DNA from: Mycolicibacterium crocinum
Lineage (GTDB): Bacteria; Actinomycetota; Actinomycetes; Mycobacteriales; Mycobacteriaceae
Reading direction: 5' to 3'
Assembly (NCBI RefSeq): GCF_022370635.2
Contig: NZ_CP092362.2
Coordinates: 5,642,001-5,706,000, forward strand
DNA length: 64,000 nt
The first letter of the stretch is position 1, and every line of letters starts with the position of its first letter. Shown one piece after another: positions 32,205-40,701 of this stretch. A program made the position numbers and the translations under genes. Under the pieces are notes generated by a model that saw only the letters and a list, made by a program, of their open reading frames with translations, made no database searches and was not told the origin of the DNA.

Positions 32205-32209
32205 CCGGA

Positions 32210-32848
32210 TCAGCGGGTCAGCGTCGCGAGCTCAGCGCGCAGGTTTCCCTGCGCCAGCGCTTCCCATTCACGGCGCGCGTAGTCGGTGCGGAACACACCC
32301 GGGCCGCCCAGCAGCGTCACCAGCACCTGCACCCGTCCGCGGCGGAACGCCTCGGTGGGGACGTGGTCGTATTCGGCGCGGATCGCCGCGGTATTGCGCT
32401 CGTACCGATCCCTCGGCACGGCCAGGGAAGCCAGGTCGGCATCGGAGAGAACCTCGCCGTTGTGGTCGCCCGGCGCGGGATCGTGCGTGATCGTCAGCCG
32501 GATCAGGCGGGCCACCTCGTCGACCAATTGGGGCCGCACGCCGAGACGGGAGAGGTCCTGCTCAGCGCGCTGGGCGCTGCGTTCCTCATCGTCGGGCAGC
32601 CCGGCGTAGACCGCATCGTGGTACCAGGCGGCCAACCGCACGGCGTCCGCGTCGTCGGCGAACTCGGCGAGCTCTTCGACGTGGCGCAGGATGTCGCGCA
32701 GGTGCTCGACGGAGTGATAGCGGCGGTGCGGTTCGGACCAGGACGCCACCAAGGCGCGGCCCACGTCGGCCACGGCTTGGTCATCGGTATGCCGGGACAG
32801 CAGTGTCGCCCAGGCCTCAACCAGATCCTGCACACCACCATGGTGCAC
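32210..32848 (-). CDS. HD-domain metal-dependent phosphohydrolase
   Basis: This 212-residue protein shows the predicted metal-dependent HD phosphohydrolase pattern: YHSVEHLRDIL (about 44-54), LAAWYHDAVYAG (with the HD pair at about 77-78) and a later LSDADLASLAVP that supplies the last Asp. Enzymes of this group hydrolyse phosphodiester or nucleotide phosphate bonds; some are named after an N-acyl-sugar or nucleotide role, but no specific substrate can be inferred. It is divergent from gtrA with 46 bp between the starts. The protein is soluble and lacks a partner domain such as a nucleotidyltransferase. Confidence 0.85.
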   Translation of the reverse strand: MHHGGVQDLVEAWATLLSRHTDDQAVADVGRALVASWSEPHRRYHSVEHLRDILRHVEELAEFADDADAVRLAAWYHDAVYAGLPDDEERSAQRAEQDLSRLGVRPQLVDEVARLIRLTITHDPAPGDHNGEVLSDADLASLAVPRDRYERNTAAIRAEYDHVPTEAFRRGRVQVLVTLLGGPGVFRTDYARREWEALAQGNLRAELATLTR

Positions 32849-32894
32849 TCGGGCGACGCCGGGAGTGAAACGAGATCACCAGTAAGCTTCCGGC

Positions 32895-33305
32895 GTGGCC
32901 GAATTAGCCCCGTCGACACCGCTGAGTCTCAAGACCCAAGTGGTGCGATTCATCGTCACCGGCGGGTTGTCGGCGATCGTCGATTTCGGGCTCTACGTGC
33001 TGTTCCTCAAGCTCGGCGTGCAAGTCAACGTGGCCAAGACCCTGAGCTTCATCGCAGGCACCACCACGGCGTACTTGATCAACCGCCGGTGGACGTTCCA
33101 GGCGCCGCCGAGCACCGCCCGCTTCGTCGCCGTCGTCGTGCTCTACGCGCTCACCTATGCGGTTCAGGTCGGCATCAACTACCTCTTCTACCTGAAGTTC
33201 GCCGGCCATTCGTGGCAGGTTCCGGTGGCCTTCGTCATCGCGCAGGGCACCGCCACCGTCATCAACTTCGTGGTCCAGCGAGCAGTGATATTCCGGTTGA
33301 AGTAA
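32895..33305 (+). CDS. GtrA-family membrane protein (Rv3789-like)
   Basis: This 136-residue protein starts at GTG. It has four hydrophobic segments (about 12-32, 38-57, 70-92, 100-120) and the GtrA motif TAYLINRRWTFQ. In M. tuberculosis the homologue Rv3789 precedes dprE1; it has been proposed as a flippase for decaprenyl-phosphoarabinose and, in other work, as an anchor that recruits AftA. The sequence does not settle this. dprE1 follows 27 bp later and is likely on the same transcript. The second GtrA unit of this window is the fusion at 639-1883. Confidence 0.9.
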   Translation: MAELAPSTPLSLKTQVVRFIVTGGLSAIVDFGLYVLFLKLGVQVNVAKTLSFIAGTTTAYLINRRWTFQAPPSTARFVAVVVLYALTYAVQVGINYLFYLKFAGHSWQVPVAFVIAQGTATVINFVVQRAVIFRLK

Positions 33306-33332
33306 TCGCGCCGGGTAACCTTTGGCACTGAT

Positions 33333-34733
33333 ATGGCTACCGCACTTCCCCTCACGCCGCGTTCCCTGACCGGATTCGGCCGGACCGCACCGAGCGTGGC
33401 ACAGGTGCTCTCCACACCCGATGTGGAGGTGATCGCCGACGCCGTCCGGCAGGTCGCCGACGCAGATTCGGCCAGTCCGTCGTACCTCCGCCGCGGCATC
33501 GTGGCCCGCGGCCTCGGCCGCTCCTACGGCGACCACGCCTGCAATGGCGGAGGCATCGTCGTCGACATGACGCGGCTGAACCGCATCCACTCGCTGTCCG
33601 CCGAAACGGCGGTGGCCGACGTGGACGCCGGGGTGAGCCTGGACCAGCTGATGAAGGCGGCATTGCCGTTCGGGCTGTGGGTTCCCGTGCTGCCGGGCAC
33701 CCGGCAGGTGACCGTCGGCGGCGCGATCGGCTCGGACATCCACGGCAAGAACCACCACAGCGCAGGCAGTTTCGGCAACCACGTGCTGTCGCTGGATCTG
33801 CTGATGGCCGACGGTGAAGTGCACACCCTGACCCCGGACGGCCCCGACACCGAGCTGTTCTGGGCGACCGTGGGCGGAAATGGCTTGACAGGCATCGTGA
33901 TTCGGGCACGTATCGCGATGACCCGGACTGAGACCGCCTATTTCATCGCTGACGGAATCGCCACCGCCGACCTGGACGAGACGGTCGCCGTCCACCAGGA
34001 CGGCAGCGAAGACAACTACACCTATTCCAGCGCCTGGTTCGACCTGATCAACCCGCCGCCGAAGCTCGGGCGCGCCGCGGTCAGCCGGGGCAGCCTGGCA
34101 CGACTGGACCAACTGCCACCGAAACTGGCGAAGAACCCGCTGCAGTTCTCGGCGCCGAAACTGCCCGCGGTGCCGAACCTGTTCCCAGTCAGCGTGATGA
34201 ACAAGTTCTCACTGAGCCTGGTCGGCGAGGCGTTCTACCGGGTCAGCGGCAACTACCAGAACAAGATCGTCAATCTGACGCAGTTCTACCACATGCTCGA
34301 CATCACCACCGGATGGCAATATGCCTATGGCCCAAACGGTTTCGCGCAGCATCAGTTCCTCGTGCCACCCAACGCGCTGGACGAGTTCAAGGACATCATT
34401 CGGTGGATCCAGACTCAGGGCCACTACTCGGCGCTGAACGTGTTCAAGCTGTTCGGACCGGGAAACCCGGCGCCACTGAGCTTCCCGATGGCCGGCTGGA
34501 ACGTCGCCATGGACTTCCCCAACAACATCGGGGTCAACGCGTTCCTCAACGAGCTCGACGACCGGGTCATGAAATTCGGTGGCCGGGTCTACACCGCCAA
34601 GGACTCTCGGGTGAGCGCCGAGAAGTTCCATCGGATGTACCCGCGAGTCGACGAGTGGATTGCGACGCGGCGCAAGGCAGACCCCAACGGCGTGTTCGCC
34701 TCCGATATGGCCCGTCGACTCGAACTGCTGTAG
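33333..34733 (+). CDS. dprE1: Decaprenylphosphoryl-beta-D-ribose 2'-oxidase, Cys387 replaced by Ala
   Basis: This 466-residue FAD enzyme oxidises decaprenyl-phospho-ribose to the 2'-keto form, the first half of arabinose donor synthesis. The FAD domain has GRSYGDHACNGGG (about 56-68) and GGAIGSDIHGKNHHSAGSFG (about 130-149). The C-terminal cap ends VFASDMARRLELL. The covalent target of benzothiazinones, Cys387 in M. tuberculosis, is Ala392 here: the motif reads GWNVAMDFP instead of GWNICVDFP, both 74 residues from the C-terminus (codon 34506-34508, GCC). M. avium is reported with Ala at this site and natural resistance. dprE2 follows after 18 bp. Confidence 0.97.
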   Translation: MATALPLTPRSLTGFGRTAPSVAQVLSTPDVEVIADAVRQVADADSASPSYLRRGIVARGLGRSYGDHACNGGGIVVDMTRLNRIHSLSAETAVADVDAGVSLDQLMKAALPFGLWVPVLPGTRQVTVGGAIGSDIHGKNHHSAGSFGNHVLSLDLLMADGEVHTLTPDGPDTELFWATVGGNGLTGIVIRARIAMTRTETAYFIADGIATADLDETVAVHQDGSEDNYTYSSAWFDLINPPPKLGRAAVSRGSLARLDQLPPKLAKNPLQFSAPKLPAVPNLFPVSVMNKFSLSLVGEAFYRVSGNYQNKIVNLTQFYHMLDITTGWQYAYGPNGFAQHQFLVPPNALDEFKDIIRWIQTQGHYSALNVFKLFGPGNPAPLSFPMAGWNVAMDFPNNIGVNAFLNELDDRVMKFGGRVYTAKDSRVSAEKFHRMYPRVDEWIATRRKADPNGVFASDMARRLELL

Positions 34734-34751
34734 AAAGGCATCCCTCGCACC

Positions 34752-35531
34752 ATGATCGACGCCACTGGCAATCCACAGACCATCCTGCTGCTGGGCGGAA
34801 CCTCCGAGATCGGCCTGGCCATCGTCGAGCGCTACCTGCGCAACGCCAAGGCCCGGGTCATCCTGGCTGATCTGCCGAACGCACCCAAGCGGGACGCCGC
34901 GATCGCCCAACTCCAGGCTGCCGGCGCGAAATCGGTGGAGTACCTGGACTTCGACGCCCTGGACACCAAGAGCCACCCCGATGTCATCGAAAAGGCCTGG
35001 GCAGGAGGCGATGTCGATGTGGCAATCGTCGCCTTCGGTATCCTCGGCGACGCCGAGGAGCTCTGGCAGAACCAAGCCAAAGCCGTCCTGAGCGCACAGA
35101 TCAACTACACCGCCGCCGTCTCGGTGGGCGTGCTGATCGGCGAGAAGATGCGGGCTCAGGGGTTCGGCCAAATCATCGCCATGTCGTCGGTGGCCGGTGA
35201 ACGGGTGCGGCGCAACAACTTCGTCTACGGCTCCACCAAGGCCGGCCTGGACGGGTTCTACCTCGGCCTCGGAGAGGCATTGCAGGAGTACGGCGTTCAC
35301 GTACTCGTCATCCGGCCCGGCCAGGTGCGCACCACCACCACGCTGGAGCACTGGAAGGCCACCGGCGCCAAGGAGGCTCCTTTCACGGTGAACGCCGAGG
35401 ACGTCGCCGAACTGGCCGTGACATCGGCAGCCAAGGGCAAGAGCCTCGTGTGGGCGCCCGGTCAGGTCCGTGTGCTGATGTCGGTGATCCGGCACATCCC
35501 GCGGCCCATCTTCCGCAAGCTGCCGATCTAG
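34752..35531 (+). CDS. dprE2: Decaprenylphosphoryl-2-keto-D-erythro-pentose reductase
   Basis: This 259-residue SDR corresponds to Rv3791 and reduces the DprE1 product to decaprenyl-phosphoarabinose, the only arabinose donor of the envelope. The cofactor motif is LLGGTSEIGLAIVERYL (about 16-32), the acidic residue after strand 2 is in VILADLP, and the active site is YGSTKAGLDGF with the Tyr and Lys three residues apart. Start ATG 34752 comes after AGAAAGG (34732-34738). DprE1 and DprE2 act as a pair, and aftA begins 7 bp after the stop. Confidence 0.95.
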   Translation: MIDATGNPQTILLLGGTSEIGLAIVERYLRNAKARVILADLPNAPKRDAAIAQLQAAGAKSVEYLDFDALDTKSHPDVIEKAWAGGDVDVAIVAFGILGDAEELWQNQAKAVLSAQINYTAAVSVGVLIGEKMRAQGFGQIIAMSSVAGERVRRNNFVYGSTKAGLDGFYLGLGEALQEYGVHVLVIRPGQVRTTTTLEHWKATGAKEAPFTVNAEDVAELAVTSAAKGKSLVWAPGQVRVLMSVIRHIPRPIFRKLPI

Positions 35532-35538
35532 CACCCCG

Positions 35539-37383
35539 ATGGGGAAAAGCGCGCTGGCCACCGCGGGCCAGATGGTTGCGGCAGTCGTTGCAGCCGTTCT
35601 GGTTTCGACCATCGCGCTGATCGCGATCTCGCGGGTCCAATGGCCGGCCTTCCCCTCGTCGAACCAACTCCACGCACTGACCACCGTCGGTCAGGTCGGG
35701 TGCCTGGTGCTCCTGCTGGGCACCGGATTCCTCTGGCGCCGAGGGCGTCAGTGGATCGCGCGTATCGCCGCGGCGGTGTTCCTGTCGGCGTTCACGGTGG
35801 TCACCCTCGGGATGCCGCTCGGTGCGACACGGCTCTATCTGTTCGGCATTTCCGTCGATCAGCAGTTCCGCACCGAGTACCTGACCCGGCTGGCCCAGAG
35901 CCCGGCGCTGCACGACATGACCTACATCGGTCTGCCACCGTTCTACCCGGCGGGCTGGTTCTGGCTCGGCGGCCGCATCGCCGCGCTGACCGGCACACCG
36001 GCGTGGGAGATGTTGAAACCGTGGGCGATCGTCTCGATCGCGATCGCCGTCGTCTTGGCAATGGTGTTGTGGTCGGCCCTGATTCGCTTCGAATACGCAC
36101 TGATCGTCACCGTCGCCACCACCGCGGTGACGCTGGCCTACAGCTCGCCCGAGCCCTACGCCGCGATCATCACCGTTCTGATCCCACCGGTCCTGGTGCT
36201 GGCCTGGTCGGGACTGCGCGGCAAGACAAGGCAGGGTGGCTGGGCCGCCGTCATCGGCGTCGGGCTGTTCCTCGGTGTCTCCGCAACCTTCTACACCCTG
36301 CTCGTCGGCTACACCGCCTTCACGGTTGTAGTGATGGCTGTCGTCGCCGCGATCGCGCGGCGCAGCGTCGAACCGCTGCTGCGACTCGTGCTCGCCGGCG
36401 TCATCGCGCTGGCCATCGCGGCGATCACCTGGCTGCCGTTCGTACTGCAAGCGGCCCGGCACCCGATGAGCGACACCGGCAGCGCCCAGCACTACCTGCC
36501 CGCCGACGGCGCGGTGCTGACCTTCCCGATGCTGCAGTTCTCACTGCTCGGCGCGCTCTGCATGCTCGGCACGCTCTGGCTGGTGTGGCGGGCCCGCACC
36601 TCCACGCGCGCGGCCGCGCTCGGCATCGGCGTGCTGACCGTCTACGCGTGGTCGATGCTGTCGATGCTGACCACCCTGGTGGGCACGACGCTGCTGTCGT
36701 TCCGGTTGCAGCCCACGCTCACCGTTCTGCTGTCCGCGGCCGGCGTGTTCGGATTCATCGACGTCACACTCGCGATCGCCGCACGTACCAATCGCACGGT
36801 CATCGGAGTCGGCGCGGCCATCGGGCTGATCGGCGCCATCGGTTTCAGCCAGGACATCCCGGATGTGCTGCGCCCCGACCTGACCGTGGCCTACACCGAC
36901 ACCGACGGCTACGGACAGCGCGGCGACCGCCGACCGCCCGGAGCCGAGAAGTACTACGCCGAAGTCGACGCCGCCATCCAGAAGATCACCGGCCGCCCGT
37001 ACGAGGACACCGTCGTGCTGACCGCCGACTACAGCTTCCTGTCCTACTACCCCTACTACGGGTTCCAGGGGCTCACGTCGCACTACGCCAACCCCCTCGC
37101 CGAGTTCGACAAGCGGGCCGCGGCCATCGAATCGTGGGCTGACCTGAAGACCGCCGACCAGCTGGTCCATGCGCTCGACACCCTGCCGTGGCAGCCGCCG
37201 ACGGTGTTCCTCATGCGCCGCGGCGCCAATGACACCTACACCCTGCGTCTGGCCCAGGATGTCTACCCCAACCAGCCCAATGTGCGCCGCTACACCGTCG
37301 ACTTCGACGTCAACCTGTTCAGCGGACCGCACTTCACCGTCAAGACGATCGGACCGTTCGTACTGGCGATCCGGAATCCATAG
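35539..37383 (+). CDS. aftA: Arabinofuranosyltransferase AftA
   Basis: This 614-residue GT-C enzyme corresponds to Rv3792. It places the first arabinofuranose residue on the galactan chain, using decaprenyl-phosphoarabinose. About eleven hydrophobic segments span residues 8-440, and the C-terminal part is extracytoplasmic. Family blocks include RVQWPAFPSSNQLHALTTVG, LFGISVDQQFRTEYLTRL with the acidic first loop, MTYIGLPPFYPAGWFWLGGR, and DTDGYGQRGDRRPPGAEKYY. It starts at ATG 35539. The M. tuberculosis protein, as I recall it, is about 30 residues longer, partly at the N-terminus. The stop is 2 bp before embC. Confidence 0.96.
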   Translation: MGKSALATAGQMVAAVVAAVLVSTIALIAISRVQWPAFPSSNQLHALTTVGQVGCLVLLLGTGFLWRRGRQWIARIAAAVFLSAFTVVTLGMPLGATRLYLFGISVDQQFRTEYLTRLAQSPALHDMTYIGLPPFYPAGWFWLGGRIAALTGTPAWEMLKPWAIVSIAIAVVLAMVLWSALIRFEYALIVTVATTAVTLAYSSPEPYAAIITVLIPPVLVLAWSGLRGKTRQGGWAAVIGVGLFLGVSATFYTLLVGYTAFTVVVMAVVAAIARRSVEPLLRLVLAGVIALAIAAITWLPFVLQAARHPMSDTGSAQHYLPADGAVLTFPMLQFSLLGALCMLGTLWLVWRARTSTRAAALGIGVLTVYAWSMLSMLTTLVGTTLLSFRLQPTLTVLLSAAGVFGFIDVTLAIAARTNRTVIGVGAAIGLIGAIGFSQDIPDVLRPDLTVAYTDTDGYGQRGDRRPPGAEKYYAEVDAAIQKITGRPYEDTVVLTADYSFLSYYPYYGFQGLTSHYANPLAEFDKRAAAIESWADLKTADQLVHALDTLPWQPPTVFLMRRGANDTYTLRLAQDVYPNQPNVRRYTVDFDVNLFSGPHFTVKTIGPFVLAIRNP

Positions 37384-37385
37384 CG

Positions 37386-40300
37386 ATGGCCGCCCCAGCC
37401 CGCCAATTAACATCTAGCTCCGTGGACCAGACGCGGGCGAATTACCGGAACGCCCGTCTTGTCGCCGTCATCGCAGGCCTGCTGGGCGCCGCGCTGGCGA
37501 TACTGACCCCGCTGCTGCCCGTGAAGCAAACCACCGCGGAGCTGAACTGGCCGCAGAACGGTGTCCTCAACAGCGTCACCGCGCCACTGATCAGCTACGT
37601 GGCTACCGACTTGACCATCGACGTGCCCTGCAGCGCCGCCGCCGGGCTCAACAGTCCCGACAAGACCGTGCTGCTGTCCACGGTCCCCAAGCAGGCACCC
37701 AAGGCCGTCGATCGCGGACTGCTCATTCAACGCGCCAACGACGACCTCGTCGTCGTTGTCCGCAACACGCCCGTCGTCGTCGCCCCGATGCGTCAGGTGC
37801 TCAGCCCGGCATGCCAGAAGTTGACGTTCACCGCCCACGCCGACCGCGTGACCGCCGAATTCGTCGGCCTCACCCAGGGCGCCGACAGCAACGCCCCCGG
37901 CAAACCGCTCACAGGCGAACGCAGCGGCTATGACTTCCGGCCCCAGATCGTCGGCGTCTTCACCGACCTGTCCGGACCCGCACCCGACGGGCTGAGTCTG
38001 CGGGCCACGATCGACACCCGCTACAGCAGCGCACCGACCGTGCTGAAGATGGCGGCGATGGTGCTCGGCGTCGTGCTGACGCTCGTGGCCCTGATCGCGC
38101 TGCACGTCATGGATCGGGCCGACGGCGTGCGGCAGCGACGCTTCCTGCCTGCCCGCTGGTGGTCGGTCAGCCCGCTGGACGGGCTGGTGCTCGCCGTCCT
38201 GGTGTGGTGGCACTTCGTCGGCGCCAACACCTCCGACGACGGCTACATCCTGACCATGGCCCGGGTCTCCGAGCACGCCGGCTACATGGCCAACTACTAC
38301 CGCTGGTTCGGCACTCCGGAGTCGCCGTTCGGCTGGTATTACGACCTGCTTGCGCTCTGGGCGCACGTCTCGACATCGAGCGACTGGATGCGGCTGCCGA
38401 CCCTGGGCATGGCCCTGGTGTGCTGGTGGCTGATCAGCCGCGAAGTGATCCCGCGACTCGGCCATGCGGTCAAGACCAGCCGGGCTGCCGTGTGGACCGC
38501 GGCAGGCATGTTCCTGGCGTTCTGGCTGCCGCTGAACAACGGTCTGCGCCCGGAGCCGATCATCGCGCTGGGCATCCTGCTGACGTGGTGCTCGGTCGAG
38601 CGCGGGGTGGCCACCAGCCGGCTGTTGCCGGTGGCGTTCGCCTGCATCATCGGCGCGCTGACGCTGTTCTCCGGTCCGACCGGCATCGCGTCGATCGGCG
38701 CGCTGCTGGTGGCGATCGGCCCGCTCCGCACGATCCTGCACCGGCGGTCCCGACAGTTCGGCCTGCTGCCCCTGCTCGCCCCGATACTCGCCGCGGCGAC
38801 GGTGACGATCATCCTGATCTTCCGCGACCAAACCCTGGTCGGCGAACTCGACGCCAACATGCTCAAGTCCGCCGTCGGCCCGAGCCTGAGCTGGTTCGAC
38901 GAACACATCCGCTACGAGCGGCTGTTCATGGCCAGCCCCGACGGCTCCGTCGCGCGGCGCTTCGCGGTGTTGGCCCTGCTCGTCGCGCTGGCGGTGTCGG
39001 TGGGGATGATCCTGCGTCGCGGGCACATCCCCGGAACCGCCGCCGGCCCCAGCCGTCGCATCATCGGGATCACGATCATCTCGTTCCTGGCGATGATGTT
39101 CACGCCGACGAAGTGGACTCACCACTTCGGGGTGTTCGCCGGGCTTGCCGGTTCGCTTGGTGCGCTGGCCGCCGTCGCGGTCACCGCCCACGTGCTGCGT
39201 TCCCGGCGAAACCGCGCGATCTTCGCCGCCCTCGTGCTGTTCGTCACCGCGCTATCGTTCGCCAGCGTCAACGGCTGGTGGTACGTCTCCAACTTCGGTG
39301 TGCCGTGGTCGAACCAGTTCCCGGAGTGGCACTTCGGCTTCACCACGATGCTGCTCGGCCTGACCATCCTGGCCCTGCTGCTGGCCGCCTGGTTCCACTT
39401 CTCCGGCCGCGACAACGGTGACTCCGGGCGTAGCCGGTGGTGGTCGCGTTTCGTGGGCTCGCCGCTGGCGACGATGGCCTGGTTGCTGGTCGTCTTCGAG
39501 GTGCTGTCGCTGACGCTGGGCATGACCGAACAATGGCCGGCGTGGTCGGTCGGACGATCGAATCTTCAAGCGGTGACCGGTAAGACGTGCGGCCTGGCCG
39601 ACGACGTCCTGGTCGAGGAGGACCCGAACGCGGGGACACTGACCCCGATCGTCGGGGTGTCGGTGGGTGACGCGCTGGCGGCGACGACGGCCGAGGGCTT
39701 CACCCCCAACGGGATTCCCGCCGACGTCTCCGCCGACCCGGTGATGGAGCCACCCGGCGGCGGCAGCTTCGTCGACAGCGACGGTCTGGTCACCAGCAGC
39801 GAGGCCGGCACCGAAGGCGGCACCACCCTGGGCGCCGGCGTCAACGGGTCACGTGCCCGGTTGCCCTACGGTCTCGACCCGACCCGCACCCCGGTGATGG
39901 GCAGCTGGCGACCCGGCGTGCAGCAACCCGCGGTGCTGCGTTCGGCGTGGTACCAGTTGCCCGCCGACTGGACCGCCTCCCCCTTGCTCGTCGTCGCGGC
40001 CGCCGGCCGCTTCGACCAGGACGAGGTCCAGGTCCAGTGGGCGACCGACCAGCAGGCCGCCGAGGGCAAATCGGGCGGCACCGTTCTGTTCGGCGACGTC
40101 GGCGCCGCACCCGCGTGGCGCAACCTGCGCGCGCCACTGGCCGCGATCCCGCGTGAAGCCACCCACATCCGCCTCGTCGCCACCGACGACGACCTGTCGC
40201 CCCAGCACTGGATCGCGCTGACCCCGCCGCGCATCCCGAAGCTGCGCACTCTGCAGGACGTGGTCGGATCGAAAGATCCGGTGCTGCTGGATTGGCTTGT

Positions 40301-40625
40301 CGGACTTGCTTTCCCGTGCCAGCGACCGTTCGCCCACCAATACGGCGTCATCGAGCCGCCGAAGTGGCGGATCCTGCCGGACCGGTTCGGCGCGGAAGCC
40401 AACTCACCGGTGATGGACAACATCGGCGGCGGACCGCTCGGCATCAGTGAGCTGCTCTACCGCGCGGTCACCGTGCCGAGCTACCTGCGCAACGACTGGT
40501 TCCGCGACTGGGGTGCGCTGCAGCGGCTCAACCCCTTCTATCCCGACGCGAAGCCTGCCCGTCTGGATCTCGGCACCGCGACCCGAAGCGGGCTGTGGAG
40601 CCCGGCTCCGCTGCGACCTACCTAA
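37386..40625 (+). CDS. embC: Arabinosyltransferase EmbC
   Basis: This 1079-residue GT-C enzyme elongates the arabinan of lipoarabinomannan. About 13-15 membrane helices occupy residues 20-700. The first loops include NTSDDGYILTMARVSEHAGY (about 280), with the catalytic Asp pair, and YYRWFGTPESPFGWYYDLLA; GT-C proteins use this acidic motif to hold the lipid phosphate donor. The C-terminal 380 residues form two carbohydrate-binding domains (WYQLPADWTASP, HWIALTPPRIPKL). It is the first of three tandem paralogues and starts 2 bp after aftA. EmbC works as a homodimer, unlike EmbA/EmbB. Confidence 0.96.
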   Translation: MAAPARQLTSSSVDQTRANYRNARLVAVIAGLLGAALAILTPLLPVKQTTAELNWPQNGVLNSVTAPLISYVATDLTIDVPCSAAAGLNSPDKTVLLSTVPKQAPKAVDRGLLIQRANDDLVVVVRNTPVVVAPMRQVLSPACQKLTFTAHADRVTAEFVGLTQGADSNAPGKPLTGERSGYDFRPQIVGVFTDLSGPAPDGLSLRATIDTRYSSAPTVLKMAAMVLGVVLTLVALIALHVMDRADGVRQRRFLPARWWSVSPLDGLVLAVLVWWHFVGANTSDDGYILTMARVSEHAGYMANYYRWFGTPESPFGWYYDLLALWAHVSTSSDWMRLPTLGMALVCWWLISREVIPRLGHAVKTSRAAVWTAAGMFLAFWLPLNNGLRPEPIIALGILLTWCSVERGVATSRLLPVAFACIIGALTLFSGPTGIASIGALLVAIGPLRTILHRRSRQFGLLPLLAPILAAATVTIILIFRDQTLVGELDANMLKSAVGPSLSWFDEHIRYERLFMASPDGSVARRFAVLALLVALAVSVGMILRRGHIPGTAAGPSRRIIGITIISFLAMMFTPTKWTHHFGVFAGLAGSLGALAAVAVTAHVLRSRRNRAIFAALVLFVTALSFASVNGWWYVSNFGVPWSNQFPEWHFGFTTMLLGLTILALLLAAWFHFSGRDNGDSGRSRWWSRFVGSPLATMAWLLVVFEVLSLTLGMTEQWPAWSVGRSNLQAVTGKTCGLADDVLVEEDPNAGTLTPIVGVSVGDALAATTAEGFTPNGIPADVSADPVMEPPGGGSFVDSDGLVTSSEAGTEGGTTLGAGVNGSRARLPYGLDPTRTPVMGSWRPGVQQPAVLRSAWYQLPADWTASPLLVVAAAGRFDQDEVQVQWATDQQAAEGKSGGTVLFGDVGAAPAWRNLRAPLAAIPREATHIRLVATDDDLSPQHWIALTPPRIPKLRTLQDVVGSKDPVLLDWLVGLAFPCQRPFAHQYGVIEPPKWRILPDRFGAEANSPVMDNIGGGPLGISELLYRAVTVPSYLRNDWFRDWGALQRLNPFYPDAKPARLDLGTATRSGLWSPAPLRPT

Positions 40626-40701
40626 CATTCGCCTCTCGATTCGCCGAAGCGCCCGCAGGCCTTCCCAAGCGGCATAACTTCGTCGCCTACCATCGACCCT
40701 C
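40626..40701 (+). promoter_or_regulatory. embC-embA intergenic region, probable internal promoter
   Basis: This 76-bp gap is the only sizeable one inside the arabinan operon. In M. tuberculosis the same gap holds an embA promoter whose mutations accompany ethambutol resistance. Here CATAACTTCG (40672-40681) and TACCATCGA (40688-40696) are possible -10-like elements. I cannot assign the start site from sequence. Confidence 0.4.

Noticed and set aside
37407..39191. Long open frame on the minus strand opposite embC (594 codons)
   Set aside because: It is antisense to the membrane part of EmbC and shows the same His/Arg/Gln-rich shadow composition.
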